A stretch of 64,000 nucleotides of DNA from Rhodococcus sp. WMMA185 (GTDB taxonomy: Bacteria > Actinomycetota > Actinomycetes > Mycobacteriales > Mycobacteriaceae). The translations under genes were made by a program, and so were the position numbers. Positions within the stretch are counted from its first letter, which is position 1, and every line of letters starts with the position of its first letter. The notes beneath the pieces are model-generated. The model had not been told where the DNA came from and did no database searches. It saw only the letters and a list, made by a program, of their open reading frames with translations. Shown here in pieces: positions 17,713 to 26,702 of this stretch. The stretch lies in the NCBI RefSeq assembly GCF_001767395.1, contig NZ_CP017014.1, positions 1,798,001 through 1,862,000 of the forward strand. The letters run 5' to 3'.

Positions 17713-18504
17713 ATGAGTGTGATTAAGTCGTCCACCATGAATGCGGGTGACTGGACGCTACTGCTCACGGCTGCGGCGGCTGCGGGATGGGTCGACGCGG
17801 TGGTCGGTGGCGGCGGGCTGATCCTCTTGCCCGCGTTGTTCCTCGCCCTCCCCCAGTTGACGCCGCAAGCGGCCCTGGCCACAAACAAGCTCACCGCCTT
17901 CACCGGAACATCGGCGGCCGTATTCACTTTCGCACGCCGAATTCCGATGAACTGGCGACTGCTCGGTCCCGCATTCCTGCTGGCGGCGGCGACCTCCGCG
18001 CTCGGTGCGGCGACAGTGTCGCGGATCAACAAGGACCTGTTCATTCCGATCATCATGGTGGTGCTCGTCGGCGTTGCGGTGTTCGTCACGATCCGTCCCC
18101 AGCTTGGCGTCACCTTGGCGAAGGACCCTCCCACGCGGCGGAAGATTGTCGCGGTTGTGCTGCTCGCGGCGGGAGCCTTCGGGTTCTACGACGGCCTGTT
18201 CGGTCCGGGAACCGGGACGTTCCTCATCATCAGCTTCGCAACGTTCCTGGGTACGGAGTTCGTGCGCAGCGCCGCGATGGCGAAAGTGATCAACCTCGGG
18301 TCGAACTTCGGTGCGCTGGTGCTCTTTGCGGCCACGGGACACGTGTTGTGGGCACTCGGTCTGAGCATGGCGGTGTGCAACGTGATCGGAGCCGTCACCG
18401 GTTCGCGGATGGCCTTGACCAAGGGCGCCGGGTTCGTCCGCATCACGTTGCTGATCGTGGTGATCGTCATGGTGATCCGATTGGGCTGGCAGCAGTTCGG
18501 CTGA
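17713..18504 (+). CDS. TSUP (TauE/SafE-family) membrane permease
   Basis: 263 residues, mostly hydrophobic, with about eight membrane segments. Family signatures are AGWVDAVVGGGGLILLPAL near 25 and FGFYDGLFGPGTGTFLIISF near 160. TSUP proteins move sulfur compounds or organic anions across the cytoplasmic membrane; the substrate is not predictable here. The ATG at 17713 has AGGG upstream; a second ATG at 17737 could also serve. The divergent kinase gene begins 23 bases away, so at least one of the two messages must be leaderless or start inside the other gene. tldD follows after 22 bases. Confidence 0.9.
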   Translation: MSVIKSSTMNAGDWTLLLTAAAAAGWVDAVVGGGGLILLPALFLALPQLTPQAALATNKLTAFTGTSAAVFTFARRIPMNWRLLGPAFLLAAATSALGAATVSRINKDLFIPIIMVVLVGVAVFVTIRPQLGVTLAKDPPTRRKIVAVVLLAAGAFGFYDGLFGPGTGTFLIISFATFLGTEFVRSAAMAKVINLGSNFGALVLFAATGHVLWALGLSMAVCNVIGAVTGSRMALTKGAGFVRITLLIVVIVMVIRLGWQQFG

Positions 18505-18526
18505 TCCGCGGACTACCGTAGTTCCG

Positions 18527-20047
18527 GTGACAGCTTCTCGACAGGTTGATCCGGAGTTCCTTGCCCTCCCCCTACGTTCACTGGCAGATGCGGCGTTGCC
18601 CGCGGCGCGGTCGGCCGGCGCCTCTCACGCCGACTTGCGAGTGCATCGGCTGACCAGTCAGTCACTACGACTGCGCGAGGGCGAGGTGCAGTCGGTGGTG
18701 GACTCGAGCGAACTAGGATTCGCAGTTCGTGTCCTCGTCGATGGCACCTGGGGATTCGCCTCCCATGCCGAGTTGACACCCGAAACCGCCGTCGCAACCA
18801 CCGAGGAGGCGGTGGCCGTGGCACGTGCACTGCGCGGACTCAACCGAGAGCACGTCGAGCTCGCCGCCGAACCCGTCTACACCAACGTCCACTGGGTATC
18901 GGACTACGAGGTCGATCCGTTCGAAGTGCCGACAGCGGACAAGATCTCCCTACTCGGCGACTACTCCCGCACACTGCTCGCGTCCGACGGCGTGGATCAT
19001 GTCACTGCCGATTGCCTGCAGGTCAAGGAGCAGACCTTCTATGCCGACCTCGCCGGCTCGTCCATCGTGCAGCAGCGGGTACGGCTACATCCGCAACTCG
19101 AGGCCACCACCGTGGACCAGTCGGCCGGTGTATTCGACACGATGCGCACCCTCGCTCCACCGGTCGGGCGCGGATGGGAGTACCTCGCCCCCGACGATGT
19201 CTGGAACTGGTCGGCCGAACTCGCGCAGATCCCGGACCTGTTGGCGGAGAAGGTAAAAGCCCCCACTGTGGTGGCCGGACCCACCGACCTGGTGATCGAC
19301 CCCACCAACCTGTGGTTGACCATCCACGAGTCCATCGGGCACGCCACCGAGTACGACCGCGCCATCGGCTACGAGGCCGCCTACGCGGGGACCTCGTTCG
19401 CCACTCCCGACAAGCTGGGCACCCTGCGCTATGGGACACCGATCATGCATGTGACCGCGGACCGGACCGTGCAGCACGGCCTCGCGACCACCGGCTACGA
19501 CGACGACGGCGTGCAGGCCCAGTCCTGGGATCTGGTGGCCGACGGGGTCCTGGTCGGGTACCAACTCGACCGAGCGTTCGCGCCGCGGCTCGGTCTGAGT
19601 CGATCCAACGGCTGCTCGTACGCCGACTCGCCGCATCACGTTCCCATCCAGCGGATGGCGAACGTATCGCTGCAACCCGATCCCGTGACCGATCGCAGTA
19701 CCGATGACCTCATCTCCGGGGTCGAGGACGGCATCTACGTGGTCGGTGACAAATCCTGGTCGATCGATATGCAGCGGTACAACTTCCAGTTCACCGGCCA
19801 ACGCTTCTACCGCATCCGCGGCGGAAGGCTCGACGGGCAACTCCGCGACGTCGCATACCAGGCGACGACCACCGATTTCTGGGGATCGATGGACGCGGTC
19901 GGAGGTCCGTCGACATGGCAACTCGGCGGGGCGTTCAACTGCGGCAAGGCGCAACCCGGTCAGGTGGCGGCGGTCAGTCACGGCTGCCCATCCGCACTCT
20001 TCCGTGGCATCAACGTATTGAACACCCGGACGGAGGCCGGCCGATGA
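18527..20047 (+). CDS. tldD: Metalloprotease TldD
   Basis: 506 residues starting at GTG 18527. The zinc-protease motif HESIGH (HExxxH) is at about residue 268. The N-terminal SLRLREGEVQSVVDSSELGFAVRVLVDGTWGF and the C-terminal block match TldD/PmbA proteins. TldD pairs with TldE to form a heterodimeric protease that degrades unfolded peptides and matures some modified peptides. Its stop overlaps the tldE start by 4 bases (ATGA), which indicates coupled translation of equal partners. Confidence 0.95.
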   Translation: MTASRQVDPEFLALPLRSLADAALPAARSAGASHADLRVHRLTSQSLRLREGEVQSVVDSSELGFAVRVLVDGTWGFASHAELTPETAVATTEEAVAVARALRGLNREHVELAAEPVYTNVHWVSDYEVDPFEVPTADKISLLGDYSRTLLASDGVDHVTADCLQVKEQTFYADLAGSSIVQQRVRLHPQLEATTVDQSAGVFDTMRTLAPPVGRGWEYLAPDDVWNWSAELAQIPDLLAEKVKAPTVVAGPTDLVIDPTNLWLTIHESIGHATEYDRAIGYEAAYAGTSFATPDKLGTLRYGTPIMHVTADRTVQHGLATTGYDDDGVQAQSWDLVADGVLVGYQLDRAFAPRLGLSRSNGCSYADSPHHVPIQRMANVSLQPDPVTDRSTDDLISGVEDGIYVVGDKSWSIDMQRYNFQFTGQRFYRIRGGRLDGQLRDVAYQATTTDFWGSMDAVGGPSTWQLGGAFNCGKAQPGQVAAVSHGCPSALFRGINVLNTRTEAGR

Positions 20048-21405
20048 TCGAACCGCAGCAGCTCGTCGAGCAGGTCCTTGCTCGGGCCACCGTCGATGAG
20101 ACCATCGTCATCGTCACCGACGCCAGTGAGGCGTCCCTGCGATGGGCGGGTAGCTCGATGACCACCAATGGCGTCTCCACCTCCCGTAGTTGGACGGTCA
20201 TCTCGATCGTCAGGAGCGGCGAGAGCGCACAGGTGGGCGTGGTCACCTCGGCCAGCGTCGATGCCGCCGACGTCGATGCAGTGGTGCGCTCCGCCGAACG
20301 CGCCGCCCGCGGCGCCGGTCGCGCGTCCGATGCGATGCCCCTGCTCACTGGCACCGAGACCGACGAGCACTGGGACGACCGCGCCGAACGCACCGAGATC
20401 GGCGTATTCGAGCAACTCGGCCAAGATCTGAGCAAGGGTTTCGACGGCAACGTTCGACTCTACGGATTCGCCCATCACCAGCTACACACCACCTGGCTCG
20501 GTACCTCTACCGGGATCCGACGCAGGGTGGTCCAGCCCATCGGGTCGGTCGAGATCAACGGCAAGCGCGGCGACGCCAGCGCGTGGGTCGGTACCAGCAC
20601 CAAGGATTTCACCGATGTCGCCACCTCGAAACTGCTGCGGGATCTGGAAACCCGCCTCGATTGGGCGAGCAACCGAGTCGAGTTGCCGGCAGGCCGCTAC
20701 GAGACGGTCCTTCCGCCCTCCGCTGTCGCAGACCTCATGATCTGCCTGATGTGGGCGATGGAGGGCCGAGCCGCGCAGGAGGGGCATTCGGCATTGTCGG
20801 CGCCTGGGGGCACCCGAATCGGGGAACGGTTGAGCACGCTCCCCCTCACCCTGTATTCCAACCCGGTCGAGCCCGGATTGGAATACGCTTCGTTCGTCAC
20901 AGCCGCGTCGTCGTCGGAGTCCGTCTCCGTCTTCGACAACGGAATGGACGCCGGCCGGGTCGACTGGGTGCTCGGCGGCACCATCGACGCACTCGCCTAC
21001 CCACGGGCCGCGGCGAAGGAGTTCGGCACCGAGGCCACCGTTCCGGGTGACAACTTGATCCTCGACGGGCAGGGATCATTGTCGCTCGACGAGATGGTGT
21101 CCGAGACCGAACGCGGCCTGCTCCTCACCACCCTCTGGTACATCCGCGAGGTCGACCCCGCAACGCTGCTGCTGACGGGTCTGACCCGCGATGGCGTCTA
21201 TCTCATCGAGAACGGGAAGGTCACCGGTGCGGTGAACAACTTCCGGTTCAACGAGAGCCCACTCGATCTGCTGCGCCGAGTCACCGAGGCCGGCGCCACC
21301 GAACGGACCCTGCCCCGCGAGTGGAAGGACTGGTTCACGCGGACCGCCATGCCAGCGCTGCGTGTTCCGGATTTCCATATGTCGTCGGTCAGCAAGGCGT
21401 TCTGA
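20044..21405 (+). CDS. tldE: TldE/PmbA, non-catalytic partner of TldD
   Basis: 453 residues beginning MIEPQQLVEQVLARATVDETIVIVTD. It shows the TldD/PmbA fold (ASLRWAGSSMTTNG near 35, RYETVLPPSAVADLM near 220, YIREVDPATLLLTGLTRDGVYLIENGKVTGAVNNFRFN near 375) but lacks the HExxxH zinc site, as is normal for TldE. The ATGA overlap with tldD fixes the start. It forms the TldD-TldE peptidase in the cytoplasm. Confidence 0.94.
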   Translation: MIEPQQLVEQVLARATVDETIVIVTDASEASLRWAGSSMTTNGVSTSRSWTVISIVRSGESAQVGVVTSASVDAADVDAVVRSAERAARGAGRASDAMPLLTGTETDEHWDDRAERTEIGVFEQLGQDLSKGFDGNVRLYGFAHHQLHTTWLGTSTGIRRRVVQPIGSVEINGKRGDASAWVGTSTKDFTDVATSKLLRDLETRLDWASNRVELPAGRYETVLPPSAVADLMICLMWAMEGRAAQEGHSALSAPGGTRIGERLSTLPLTLYSNPVEPGLEYASFVTAASSSESVSVFDNGMDAGRVDWVLGGTIDALAYPRAAAKEFGTEATVPGDNLILDGQGSLSLDEMVSETERGLLLTTLWYIREVDPATLLLTGLTRDGVYLIENGKVTGAVNNFRFNESPLDLLRRVTEAGATERTLPREWKDWFTRTAMPALRVPDFHMSSVSKAF

Positions 21406-21436
21406 AGAGGTCGCCTCCAAGCCACTGACCGCGGAA

Positions 21437-21464
21437 TTTAAACGCCGTTTGATACACTGTTTGA
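21437..21464 (+). promoter_or_regulatory. Putative promoter/operator of the TetR gene
   Basis: Contains the dyad AAACG-C-CGTTT (21440-21450) and two GTTTGA copies 12 bases apart. A GATACA -10-like box lies about 10 bases before the ATG, and there is no Shine-Dalgarno sequence. This fits a leaderless, autoregulated TetR gene. Confidence 0.45.
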
Positions 21465-22130
21465 ATGACGGTGGCTGAATCCACGCGCGAACGACTGCTG
21501 GCCGCCGCGCAGCGCCTGTTCGCACAGGGCGGCGAGGACGCAACCTCGCTGCGGGCTATCACCCGCGAAGCGGGCACCAACGTCGCGGCTGTCAACTACC
21601 ACTTCGGCAGTCGTGACGAGTTGCTGCGCCTCGTGCTCGAGGGTTACATCGAACCGATCAACGCGCGACGCATGGCGATGTTCGACGCCGCAGTCGCCAC
21701 ATTCGGCGACCATGTTCCGGTGCGGGTACTACTGACGGCGTTCGTGCGACCCGACCTCGAAGTGCTCGCCGAACTGCGCGCGAAGAACCCTCGGATCGCA
21801 CGATTCATCGGTCGCGCCTACACGCAACCCAGCGAGGCGGTGTCGGGGTTCATGCACGCCCAGTTCGCGCCCGTCGCCGAACGCCTGGTACCGCTTCTGC
21901 AGCAGGCGCTTCCGACAGTGCCGGCCGCGGAACTGAGAATCCGGCTCGGATTCGTGGTTTCGATCATCACCGGCCTGTTCGCCACCGCCACATCCCCTTC
22001 CGACGGGCACCATCCAATGGAGTCCCCGGACATCGACATTCAACTGGCGCGATTGATCGCCTTCCTCGAACCCGGGCTCGCCGCGCCACCGGCACGAGGA
22101 GAACCCGATGGATTCCCTGACACTCGTTGA
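21465..22130 (+). CDS. TetR-family transcriptional regulator
   Basis: 221 residues. The N-terminal helix-turn-helix reads TRERLLAAAQRLFAQGGEDATSLRAITREAGTNVAAVNYHFGSRDELLRLVL, typical of TetR repressors. The C-terminal ligand-binding half (60-200) is helical, with LRIRLGFVVSIITGLFA. There is no recognisable Shine-Dalgarno sequence; the message may be leaderless. The last 23 bases overlap the start of the downstream alpha/beta hydrolase gene, so the hydrolase is the obvious co-regulated gene and its substrate or product a likely effector (inference). Confidence 0.93.
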   Translation: MTVAESTRERLLAAAQRLFAQGGEDATSLRAITREAGTNVAAVNYHFGSRDELLRLVLEGYIEPINARRMAMFDAAVATFGDHVPVRVLLTAFVRPDLEVLAELRAKNPRIARFIGRAYTQPSEAVSGFMHAQFAPVAERLVPLLQQALPTVPAAELRIRLGFVVSIITGLFATATSPSDGHHPMESPDIDIQLARLIAFLEPGLAAPPARGEPDGFPDTR

Positions 22131-22986
22131 CCGACCGCACTGGCTGAGCGAGAGGGCATGGCCTTGGCGTACTCGGGCATTGCCCGTCGCAGACGGGCAC
22201 GTGGCGATCACCGACACGGGGCGCGGACCCGTCATGGTCTTCGTCCACACCGGTAGCTGGAGTTTCGTGTGGCGAGACCTTCTGCGAGCTCTGACCCCGG
22301 GGTTTCGCTGCATCACCATCGACGCTCCCGGCTGCGGACTCAGTGATCGCGTGCACGGCGAGCGCGTGAGTTTGCAGGCCTCCGCGGACGCCGTACACAC
22401 GCTGCTCGAGCACCTGGACCTGACCGATGTCACCCTCGTAGCTCACGACCTGGGCGGGCCGGCCGCTCTGGCCGCCGCAGCAGTGCAGCCGGACAGGGTC
22501 GGCGCGATTGCGGCAGTGAATTGTTTCGGCTGGCGACCCACCGGTGCCGCGTTCCGCGGGATGCTCGCCGTGATGGGCAGCGCTCCGGTCCGAGGCAGTG
22601 ACGCGGTATTCGGGTGGCTCCCCTGGGCCACCTCGGGCAGGTTCGGTGTGGGGCGGCACTGGACGAAGGAGGATCGAACTGTGTTCCGAGCCGGAATCGA
22701 CCGCAGCGCCCGCAAGTCGTGGCATCAGTACTTCGCCGACGCACGAGGGGCCGACCTCATCTACCGGAATATCGACGCCGCTCTGACGGGCCCCCTCGCC
22801 GGTCGCTCCCTGTTGACCGTGTTCGGCGAACACAACGACCCGCTCCACCTCCAACCGCAATGGCGGCAGCGGTTCCCCAGGGCACGGCAAGAGATCGTGC
22901 CCGGCGGATTCCACTTCCCCATGTGCGACGACCCGGAGCTGGTCGCCGCCATACTTCGCGACTGGCACAGCACCACCACCCACTGA
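22108..22986 (+). CDS. Alpha/beta hydrolase (haloalkane dehalogenase / epoxide hydrolase-like)
   Basis: 292 residues. The oxyanion segment is VFVHTGSWSFVWRDL near 45. The nucleophile elbow reads VAHDLGGPAAL with Asp at about 114 instead of Ser, the pattern of epoxide hydrolases and haloalkane dehalogenases. The acid is probably in TVFGEHNDPLHL near 240 and the base His in GGFHFPMCDDPE near 269. It overlaps the TetR gene by 23 bases. It is predicted to be cytoplasmic; the substrate is unknown and the dehalogenase-versus-epoxide-hydrolase choice cannot be made here. Confidence 0.88.
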   Translation: MDSLTLVDRPHWLSERAWPWRTRALPVADGHVAITDTGRGPVMVFVHTGSWSFVWRDLLRALTPGFRCITIDAPGCGLSDRVHGERVSLQASADAVHTLLEHLDLTDVTLVAHDLGGPAALAAAAVQPDRVGAIAAVNCFGWRPTGAAFRGMLAVMGSAPVRGSDAVFGWLPWATSGRFGVGRHWTKEDRTVFRAGIDRSARKSWHQYFADARGADLIYRNIDAALTGPLAGRSLLTVFGEHNDPLHLQPQWRQRFPRARQEIVPGGFHFPMCDDPELVAAILRDWHSTTTH

Positions 22987-23338
22987 CACTCACACCACCG
23001 CCGCGCCTGGTTATTCGCGGCGTGGGAATTTGCTGCGGTTTGGAAACCAGGCAATCGAACAGCAATCAATGATTTCGGGTCACGATGTTGGTTGTTACTC
23101 CCCGCAACACTGACCGGTTTCGACCCGGCCCAAATTCCATTGCCGACTCGCGCAATATGGAGATCGGACAGCTAACTCTTCGGAAATCTGGAAATCCGGT
23201 AGAGCCGAGACAAAGTGAGAAAACTCTTTTTGTCGCAAAAATTTCACCTTTCCGAAAAGCGGTTGCCGGATCAACGCACCTTGACGTCATCGGGATAGAG
23301 TGAGCGCGACGTAGTCCGGCAAGATAGGGGGCCCACAG
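22987..23338. other. Intergenic region, AT-richer than its surroundings
   Basis: Contains T- and A-runs (about 23220-23260) unlike the flanking genes. An open frame at 23085-23303 has no Shine-Dalgarno sequence and no recognisable sequence. The region probably carries the promoter of the downstream small gene. No repeat or RNA gene is seen. Confidence 0.5.
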
Positions 23339-23653
23339 GTGGGTGTCACGGTTCTCGTGGTTGCAGTTGCCGGCGCCCTTGCACTCGACCAGCTCGGGCT
23401 GTGGGCGGAACGCCGCGGGTGGATCTACTGGCGGAAGAAGAAGGGGACGGGCGGCCCGTCGGGGGCGCTAGAGTACATGGACACCCTGTTCTCACCTTCG
23501 ACGCATAACGTTGTGCAAGAACGGGAAAGCAAGAGACTGACCCGAGTAGATTCGGCCACAGGAGAGGAACTCGACCTCGAATCCGGGACTGTCTTCCTCG
23601 CAATGCGCGATCGCACGGACAGCCCTGGCGATCCTCTCCGATCGGTTGACTGA
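23339..23653 (+). CDS. Small single-pass membrane protein, DUF6191-like
   Basis: 104 residues from GTG 23339, with AGGGGG 7 nt upstream. One N-terminal hydrophobic segment (about 2-18), then a basic stretch RRGWIYWRKKKG, SGALEYMDTLFSPSTH, and a polar C-terminus with LDLESGTVFLAMR. The layout RGWIYWRKKK...LFSP is that of an actinobacterial family of unknown function. No function is proposed. Confidence 0.75.
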   Translation: MGVTVLVVAVAGALALDQLGLWAERRGWIYWRKKKGTGGPSGALEYMDTLFSPSTHNVVQERESKRLTRVDSATGEELDLESGTVFLAMRDRTDSPGDPLRSVD

Positions 23654-24035
23654 GCCCGAGTGCCGCGCGTGGCGGCATCGCTGCCCGCCAGGACGCACTT
23701 CTGGTCGTAGCTTCAATCCATCAGATGCGTTCTACCGCAACCGCTTCTGAATGTGACCATAGGAACGAGCGGGGAGCGTGTGACGGCGATTTCACGTCTT
23801 CCCGCATGATCGGGTCGGCCGCCCTCCGGGCGCTTGGTTGCGGCGAGCTCTAGTGGAGGTGGAGTGGTTCATCTGCCGGACATCGTGCTGGGCGCCACCT
23901 TCTGGGTGCTCACCGTACTGCCGCAAGCCCGAATCTCTTTCGCGGATGGGGAACCGGCCGCCCCCGGTGCGCGATAGTCTTGAGATGTGGACGCAGCTGC
24001 GTTCGGCGAGGTGAAAGGGACATGAACCGCCACCG
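23654..24035. other. Intergenic region before the CNNM/CorC gene
   Basis: No gene supported on either strand. No clear promoter, repeat or RNA structure recognised. It presumably contains the promoter of the downstream gene. Confidence 0.4.
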
Positions 24036-25373
24036 ATGTACGAATCGGCGGTGCCCGCCGTGACTGGCGGTACGCTCCTCGACTTCGTTCTGGTCGTCGT
24101 GTTCATCCTGGTCGGCGGGGTGTTCGCCGCGACCGAAATCGCCCTCGTGTCTCTGCGGGAAGGCCAGATTCACGCCCTCGCGCATCGCAGTCGCCGGGGT
24201 GCGCGAGCGGCCGGTCTGGCTCGGAATCCGAACCGCTTCCTTTCCTCGGTGCAGATCGGCGTCACCGTCGCCGGCTTCTTCTCCGCGGCATACGGCGCCG
24301 CGGCGCTCGCCCCGAGCATCGCCCCGACGTTGAGGGGTTGGGGGATATCGGTCAGGGCTGCGGACACAGTCGCTCTGATCGCTACCACCCTCGTGATCGC
24401 ATACTTGTCGTTGGTCCTCGGTGAGCTCGTTCCCAAGCGCATTGCCCTGCAGAACGCCACCGGGGTGGCGTTGGTGACGGCACCGCCACTGGACCGCTTT
24501 GCGACCCTCGTTCGGCCGGTGATCTGGCTGCTGTCGGTCTCGACCAACGCACTTGTTCGCCTTCTCGGCGAGGACCCGTCCCATAAGAGGGAGGAGATGA
24601 CGCCCGCCGAGTTGCGCGAACTGGTCCTCGGTCAGCGTGGGATCGAGGACGAGGAGCGTCGCGTCCTCGCCGAAGTGTTCGACGTCGGCCAACGAACCCT
24701 GAACGAGGTGATGCAGCCTCGAACCGAGGTGGACTTCCTCGCCGCGGAAACCCCAGTCCACAAGGCACGGCACGAGGCCCTGGCGATGGGACACAGCCGT
24801 TACCCGGTCGTCGGCACCACTCTCGACGACATCGTCGGCTTCGTCCACGTCCGTGATATCCAACTCGCAGATCCGGTCCAAGACGCAACCGTCGGGGATC
24901 TGTGCCGGCCGATTCTCGCGCTGCCCGGATCCAAACCAGCACTCCCAGCACTGGCCTTGATGCGCCGGGAGAGCGCACAGATTCTCCTCGTCGTCGACGA
25001 GTACGGGGGCACCGCGGGCATCGCGACCCTCGAGGACATCGTCGAGGAGGTTGTCGGCGAGATCGGCGACGAGTTCGCCCCGCTGGTCGAATCCGATGCC
25101 GTGGACGAAGACGGGCAGGAGTGGGAGATCGACGGGATGCTTCTCGTAGAGGACTTCGAAAAGACTACCGGGACAGCGGTTCCCGTCGGTCCGTACGAGA
25201 CCATCGCCGGATATGTGCTACATCGCCTGCAACGCATTCCACGACTCGGGGACACCGTCGAAGTCGACGGTCACCGACTCATCGTCAGCGAGATGGACGG
25301 ACGCCGTATTGCGGCGTTGCACCTGTCGAAGCGCGGCCCCGGGGAACGATCCCAGGATCGCCGAACGAGGTAG
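24036..25373 (+). CDS. CNNM / CorC-HlyC family membrane protein with CBS domains
   Basis: 445 residues in the canonical order: an N-terminal CNNM (DUF21) transmembrane domain (about 10-185, with FAATEIALVSLREGQI and YLSLVLGELVPKRIALQNA), a CBS pair (about 205-330, with VMQPRTEVDFL and ILLVVDEYGGTAGIATLEDIVEEVVGEIGDE), and a C-terminal CorC/HlyC domain (about 345-430). The family is linked to magnesium/cobalt efflux or magnesium homeostasis; the older name is hemolysin-like. It stands alone between intergenic regions. The start at 24036 has GTGAAAGGGA nearby. Confidence 0.93.
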   Translation: MYESAVPAVTGGTLLDFVLVVVFILVGGVFAATEIALVSLREGQIHALAHRSRRGARAAGLARNPNRFLSSVQIGVTVAGFFSAAYGAAALAPSIAPTLRGWGISVRAADTVALIATTLVIAYLSLVLGELVPKRIALQNATGVALVTAPPLDRFATLVRPVIWLLSVSTNALVRLLGEDPSHKREEMTPAELRELVLGQRGIEDEERRVLAEVFDVGQRTLNEVMQPRTEVDFLAAETPVHKARHEALAMGHSRYPVVGTTLDDIVGFVHVRDIQLADPVQDATVGDLCRPILALPGSKPALPALALMRRESAQILLVVDEYGGTAGIATLEDIVEEVVGEIGDEFAPLVESDAVDEDGQEWEIDGMLLVEDFEKTTGTAVPVGPYETIAGYVLHRLQRIPRLGDTVEVDGHRLIVSEMDGRRIAALHLSKRGPGERSQDRRTR

Positions 25374-25790
25374 TTGCCGTTCGCCGGATCGTTTCGAGAG
25401 GCGCCGACGTGCGCATCTCGCAGGCGCAGTCCCCCACTTCGATAAATCCACCATGCATGCGCCGACGGATTTCGCCACTGCGGCCAACCGAGCGCGTCTA
25501 AATGCCCCGAAACTAAACTCACACCCGCTTCGCAATATCAATCTATCGATAGTCCGAACAATTTCCATGAATAGTTATGGTCCAGCAGTATTTTGCAGTT
25601 AGCAATTGTTTAGCTATCTCTCTGACCGTCGCTGATCACCCCATCGGAATTGAAAGGCACCCAGTGGTGGCGCGGGCGGAATCCGTCGCCAGTCGTGGTA
25701 GGGCTGCGCAGAGTTGGTCCCGGGAATACTCGTTCCGGAACTGCTGTGAAGCCGCTGCTTCAAACACCGCCCGAGCGTTGGGCGATCCGA
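25374..25790. other. AT-richer intergenic region next to the recombinase
   Basis: No gene supported. Bases about 25500-25640 are clearly more AT-rich than the rest of the window, as often seen at boundaries of acquired DNA. No inverted terminal repeat or tRNA is recognisable. Confidence 0.45.
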
Positions 25791-26450
25791 TCACGCACCG
25801 ATTCCCGCTGGTCCCCCACCCAACTCGATGTCGTCATCGTCGTCGAAATCGTTCTCCTCGAGCGACTTGAAGTAGCGGGTGATGGTCTTGGTGGAGACCC
25901 CGATCTCCTCGGCAATGCGTTTCTTCGACATCCCCTGTCCGTACAGGTAGCGGATGTAGCTGCCCTTCGTGTCGTCGACTGCGCGGGGACGCCCCCCGAC
26001 CCGCCCGCGCTCGCGCGCCGCGATCAGCCCCGCCGCAGTGCGCTCACGAATGAGGTTGCGTTCGAACTCAGCGATCGCGGCGAAGATGTGGAAGATCAAC
26101 TTGCCGCCAGGAGTGGAGGTTTCGATCTTGTCGTTGATCGACTCGAGCTGCACTCCCCTGGCCTCGAGTTCTCCCACCAATTTGATCAAGTGCAGCAAGG
26201 AACGCCCGAGCCTGTCGAGCCGCCACACGACGAGGGTGTCGCCGGGGCGCAAGTGCTCGAACAGTTTCTGCAGCTCGGGACGATCCTGCCTTGCACCGGA
26301 CGCCTGGTCGGTCCAGATCCGCCAGCACCCCGCGGCACGGAGGGCGTCGAGTTGTAGATCGGTGTTCTGCATACCGGTCGACACCCGGCAGTACCCAAGT
26401 TTGCTGCCGCCGCCGTCGCCTCGCGGGTGAAATATGTCCGTTCTGTCCAT
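25791..26450 (-). CDS. Serine recombinase (resolvase/invertase family)
   Basis: About 219 residues. The catalytic domain begins KLGYCRVST with the nucleophilic Ser at about 24, followed by DQASGARQDRPELQKL, GDTLVVWRLDRLGRS and FHIFAAIAEFERNLIRERTAAGL, all resolvase signatures. The C-terminus has a helix-turn-helix (MSKKRIAEEIGVSTKTITRYF) and an acidic Asp-rich end. It is a small Tn3/Hin-type enzyme that would resolve or invert DNA at specific sites. The ATG at 26450 is preferred; a GTG five codons upstream (26465) is possible. No transposase is adjacent. Candidate binding repeats lie upstream at 26541-26600, where res sites usually are. Confidence 0.93.
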   Translation of the reverse strand: MDRTDIFHPRGDGGGSKLGYCRVSTGMQNTDLQLDALRAAGCWRIWTDQASGARQDRPELQKLFEHLRPGDTLVVWRLDRLGRSLLHLIKLVGELEARGVQLESINDKIETSTPGGKLIFHIFAAIAEFERNLIRERTAAGLIAARERGRVGGRPRAVDDTKGSYIRYLYGQGMSKKRIAEEIGVSTKTITRYFKSLEENDFDDDDDIELGGGPAGIGA

Positions 26451-26539
26451 GTTTCGTGTCGTCACTTCTGCCGTTTCCGAGCATTCAGGGGGCCTACGGG
26501 TGCAGGGTCAGCCGAGAAAATCCGCTACAGCGAACGTAC

Positions 26540-26600
26540 GGGACAAAACCCATCGACAACAGCATTCTGTCCCACCTGGTTTTGTCCAAGGGTTTTGTCT
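26540..26600. repeat. Res-like cluster of GGACAAAACC repeats upstream of the recombinase
   Basis: GGACAAAACC at 26541-26550 is inverted at 26578-26587 (GGTTTTGTCC), with a third near-copy at 26591-26600 (GGTTTTGTCT). GGGACA and TGTCCC also pair inside (26540 and 26568). Position and symmetry fit the binding or crossover sites of the neighbouring serine recombinase. Confidence 0.5.
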
Positions 26601-26702
26601 CGCAGTCTCTTCGGTCGATTCCGTGGAAAAGATCGCGTGCCGGACCCAGACTTAATCGGTGGTTTCTGTCCCGCCGAAAACACGCTGGTCGCGGCACACG
26701 GG

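Noticed and set aside
23085-23303. A 72-codon plus-strand frame in an AT-richer gap
   Set aside because: No ribosome site, no recognisable sequence; likely chance.
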